64,000 bases of DNA from Bradyrhizobium sp. WSM1417 (GTDB lineage: Bacteria > Pseudomonadota > Alphaproteobacteria > Rhizobiales > Xanthobacteraceae): contig NZ_KI911783.1 in assembly GCF_000515415.1 (NCBI RefSeq), positions 6,001,831 to 6,065,830 of the forward strand, read 5' to 3'. Below, one piece after another: positions 63,468-64,000 of the stretch. Positions within the stretch are counted from its first letter, which is position 1. Each line of letters starts with the position of its first letter. A program made the position numbers and the translations under genes. A model generated the notes under the pieces. It was not told the DNA's origin. It did not search any database and saw nothing but the letters and a program-made list of their open reading frames with translations.

Positions 63468-63679
63468 ACTGTTACCTTTCTGGTAGCTACGCGTCCTGTC
63501 TGACCGAGATTGATCAAACGACGGGCGGACGGTTGCGTCCAAGCCTCTAACAATCCGTGAAATGAAACTCCGGGTTTGTCTGCTTCAGGCCTTCAAACCC
63601 GGTCCGAAGGCGCCAGTCCGAAATTTAGCCCGGAACCAGCGCCTTGAAATCCTTCACGTTTCCACGACGGCGGCCGGCG

Positions 63680-63694
63680 TTTACAACCCGTTAA
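63680..63694 (+). promoter_or_regulatory. CtrA box variant upstream of flbT
   Basis: TTTACAACCCGTTAACC is TTTA-N7-TTAA, the same one-base variant as at fliX. It lies 96-110 bp upstream of flbT. Confidence 0.72.
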
Positions 63695-63789
63695 CCACAT
63701 TGAGCAAGGATTGGACCCAAATCAGAGCCGGCAGCCGTCAGCGGGGGCACGCACGAGGCTCGTTACAAAAGGGTTGATGGAGAACAGGC

Positions 63790-64000
63790 ATGGCTCTCAA
63801 GGTCGAACTCAAACCACACGAACGCATCATCGTAGGCAATTCGGTGATCACCAACACGGATCAGCGCGCGCGTCTTCTGATCGACGGCGAGAACGTGCCG
63901 ATTCTGCGCGAGCGCGACATCCTCACGCCGGAGACCGCCGATACGCCGGCCAAGCTCGTCTATTTAGCGGTGCAGCTCATGTACATCTCGCCGGACCCGC
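63790..64000 (+). CDS. flbT: Flagellin mRNA regulator FlbT (cut by right edge)
   Basis: ATG 63790 opens a frame running to the window end, 70 residues: MALKVELKPHERIIVGNSVI, then NTDQRARLLIDGENVPILRERDILTPETADTPAKLVYLAVQLMYI. This is the N-terminus of FlbT, which binds flagellin mRNA leaders and governs their stability. GGAGAACAGG precedes the ATG. It is divergent from flagellin copy 3, while FlaF, its partner, lies 8 kb away on the other side of the flagellins. Confidence 0.92.
   Translation, partial: MALKVELKPHERIIVGNSVITNTDQRARLLIDGENVPILRERDILTPETADTPAKLVYLAVQLMYISPDP

Noticed and set aside
63562..63777. A 71-codon + strand frame between flagellin copy 3 and flbT
   Set aside because: It overlaps the CtrA-box variant and promoter region, has no ribosome-binding site and no protein-like pattern.

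Overview
The window reads as chromosomal DNA of a Bradyrhizobium-type alphaproteobacterium. Reasons: high GC, an alphaproteobacterial SOS box in front of recA, CckA, FliX, FlaF, FlbT, a MotE/DUF6468 flagellar operon, three very large flagellins, and intergenic palindromes of the kind scattered through Bradyrhizobium genomes. No phage, plasmid, insertion sequence, CRISPR array, rRNA or tRNA was recognised.

Layout. (1) Positions 1-2.3 kb hold three tandem DUF1835-type paralogues, the third starting at TTG and running off the left edge. They lie downstream of recA (2.4-3.5 kb), which has its own SOS box and terminator. (2) Positions 3.7-9.7 kb carry many small genes: two micro-proteins of 29 and 43 aa, a DUF2798 protein, a PaaI-type thioesterase, an HdeA-like chaperone, a PilZ protein, a paralogous pair of secreted proteins, a 16-bp tandem repeat and an orphan terminator that may end a small RNA. 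(3) Positions 9.7-12.9 kb form a divergent sulfur/redox locus: a BigR-type two-cysteine ArsR sensor with ccoG, facing a PmpA/PmpB-AhpD-like operon. (4) Positions 13-17.9 kb hold an acyltransferase, a DsbA/FrnE protein, an MmyB-type XRE regulator with two small divergent genes, and a bacterial SET-domain methyltransferase. (5) Positions 18.0-21.8 kb contain a TetR regulator and a carotenoid-oxygenase/membrane-protein locus driven by two promoters with nearly identical operator layouts. (6) Positions 21.9-29.5 kb are housekeeping and secreted proteins, including class I fumarase, an ICMT-like methyltransferase, a GST and a Tim44-like protein.

(7) From 29.7 kb to the right edge lies a large flagellar cluster headed by cckA: flhB-fliR-fliQ-fliE-flgC-flgB, fliO-fliP, a 1261-aa TPR-like envelope protein, motE-DUF6468-fliM-fliL, flgF-flgG-flgA-flgH, dksA, fliX, flgI-flgJ-flgN-like, a FlaG-like gene, flaF, three giant flagellins and flbT (cut by the right edge). 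A hydratase gene and an NmrA/HxlR pair interrupt it.

The regulatory sequence gives a coherent picture. Three perfect CtrA boxes (TTAA-N7-TTAA) lie upstream of flgB, the 1261-aa gene and the first flagellin. Two TTTA-N7-TTAA variants lie upstream of fliX and flbT. Sigma-54 -24/-12 promoters precede flgF and flgI. This is the layout expected of a Caulobacter-like flagellar hierarchy, with cckA, the kinase that feeds CtrA, next to the genes CtrA would control.
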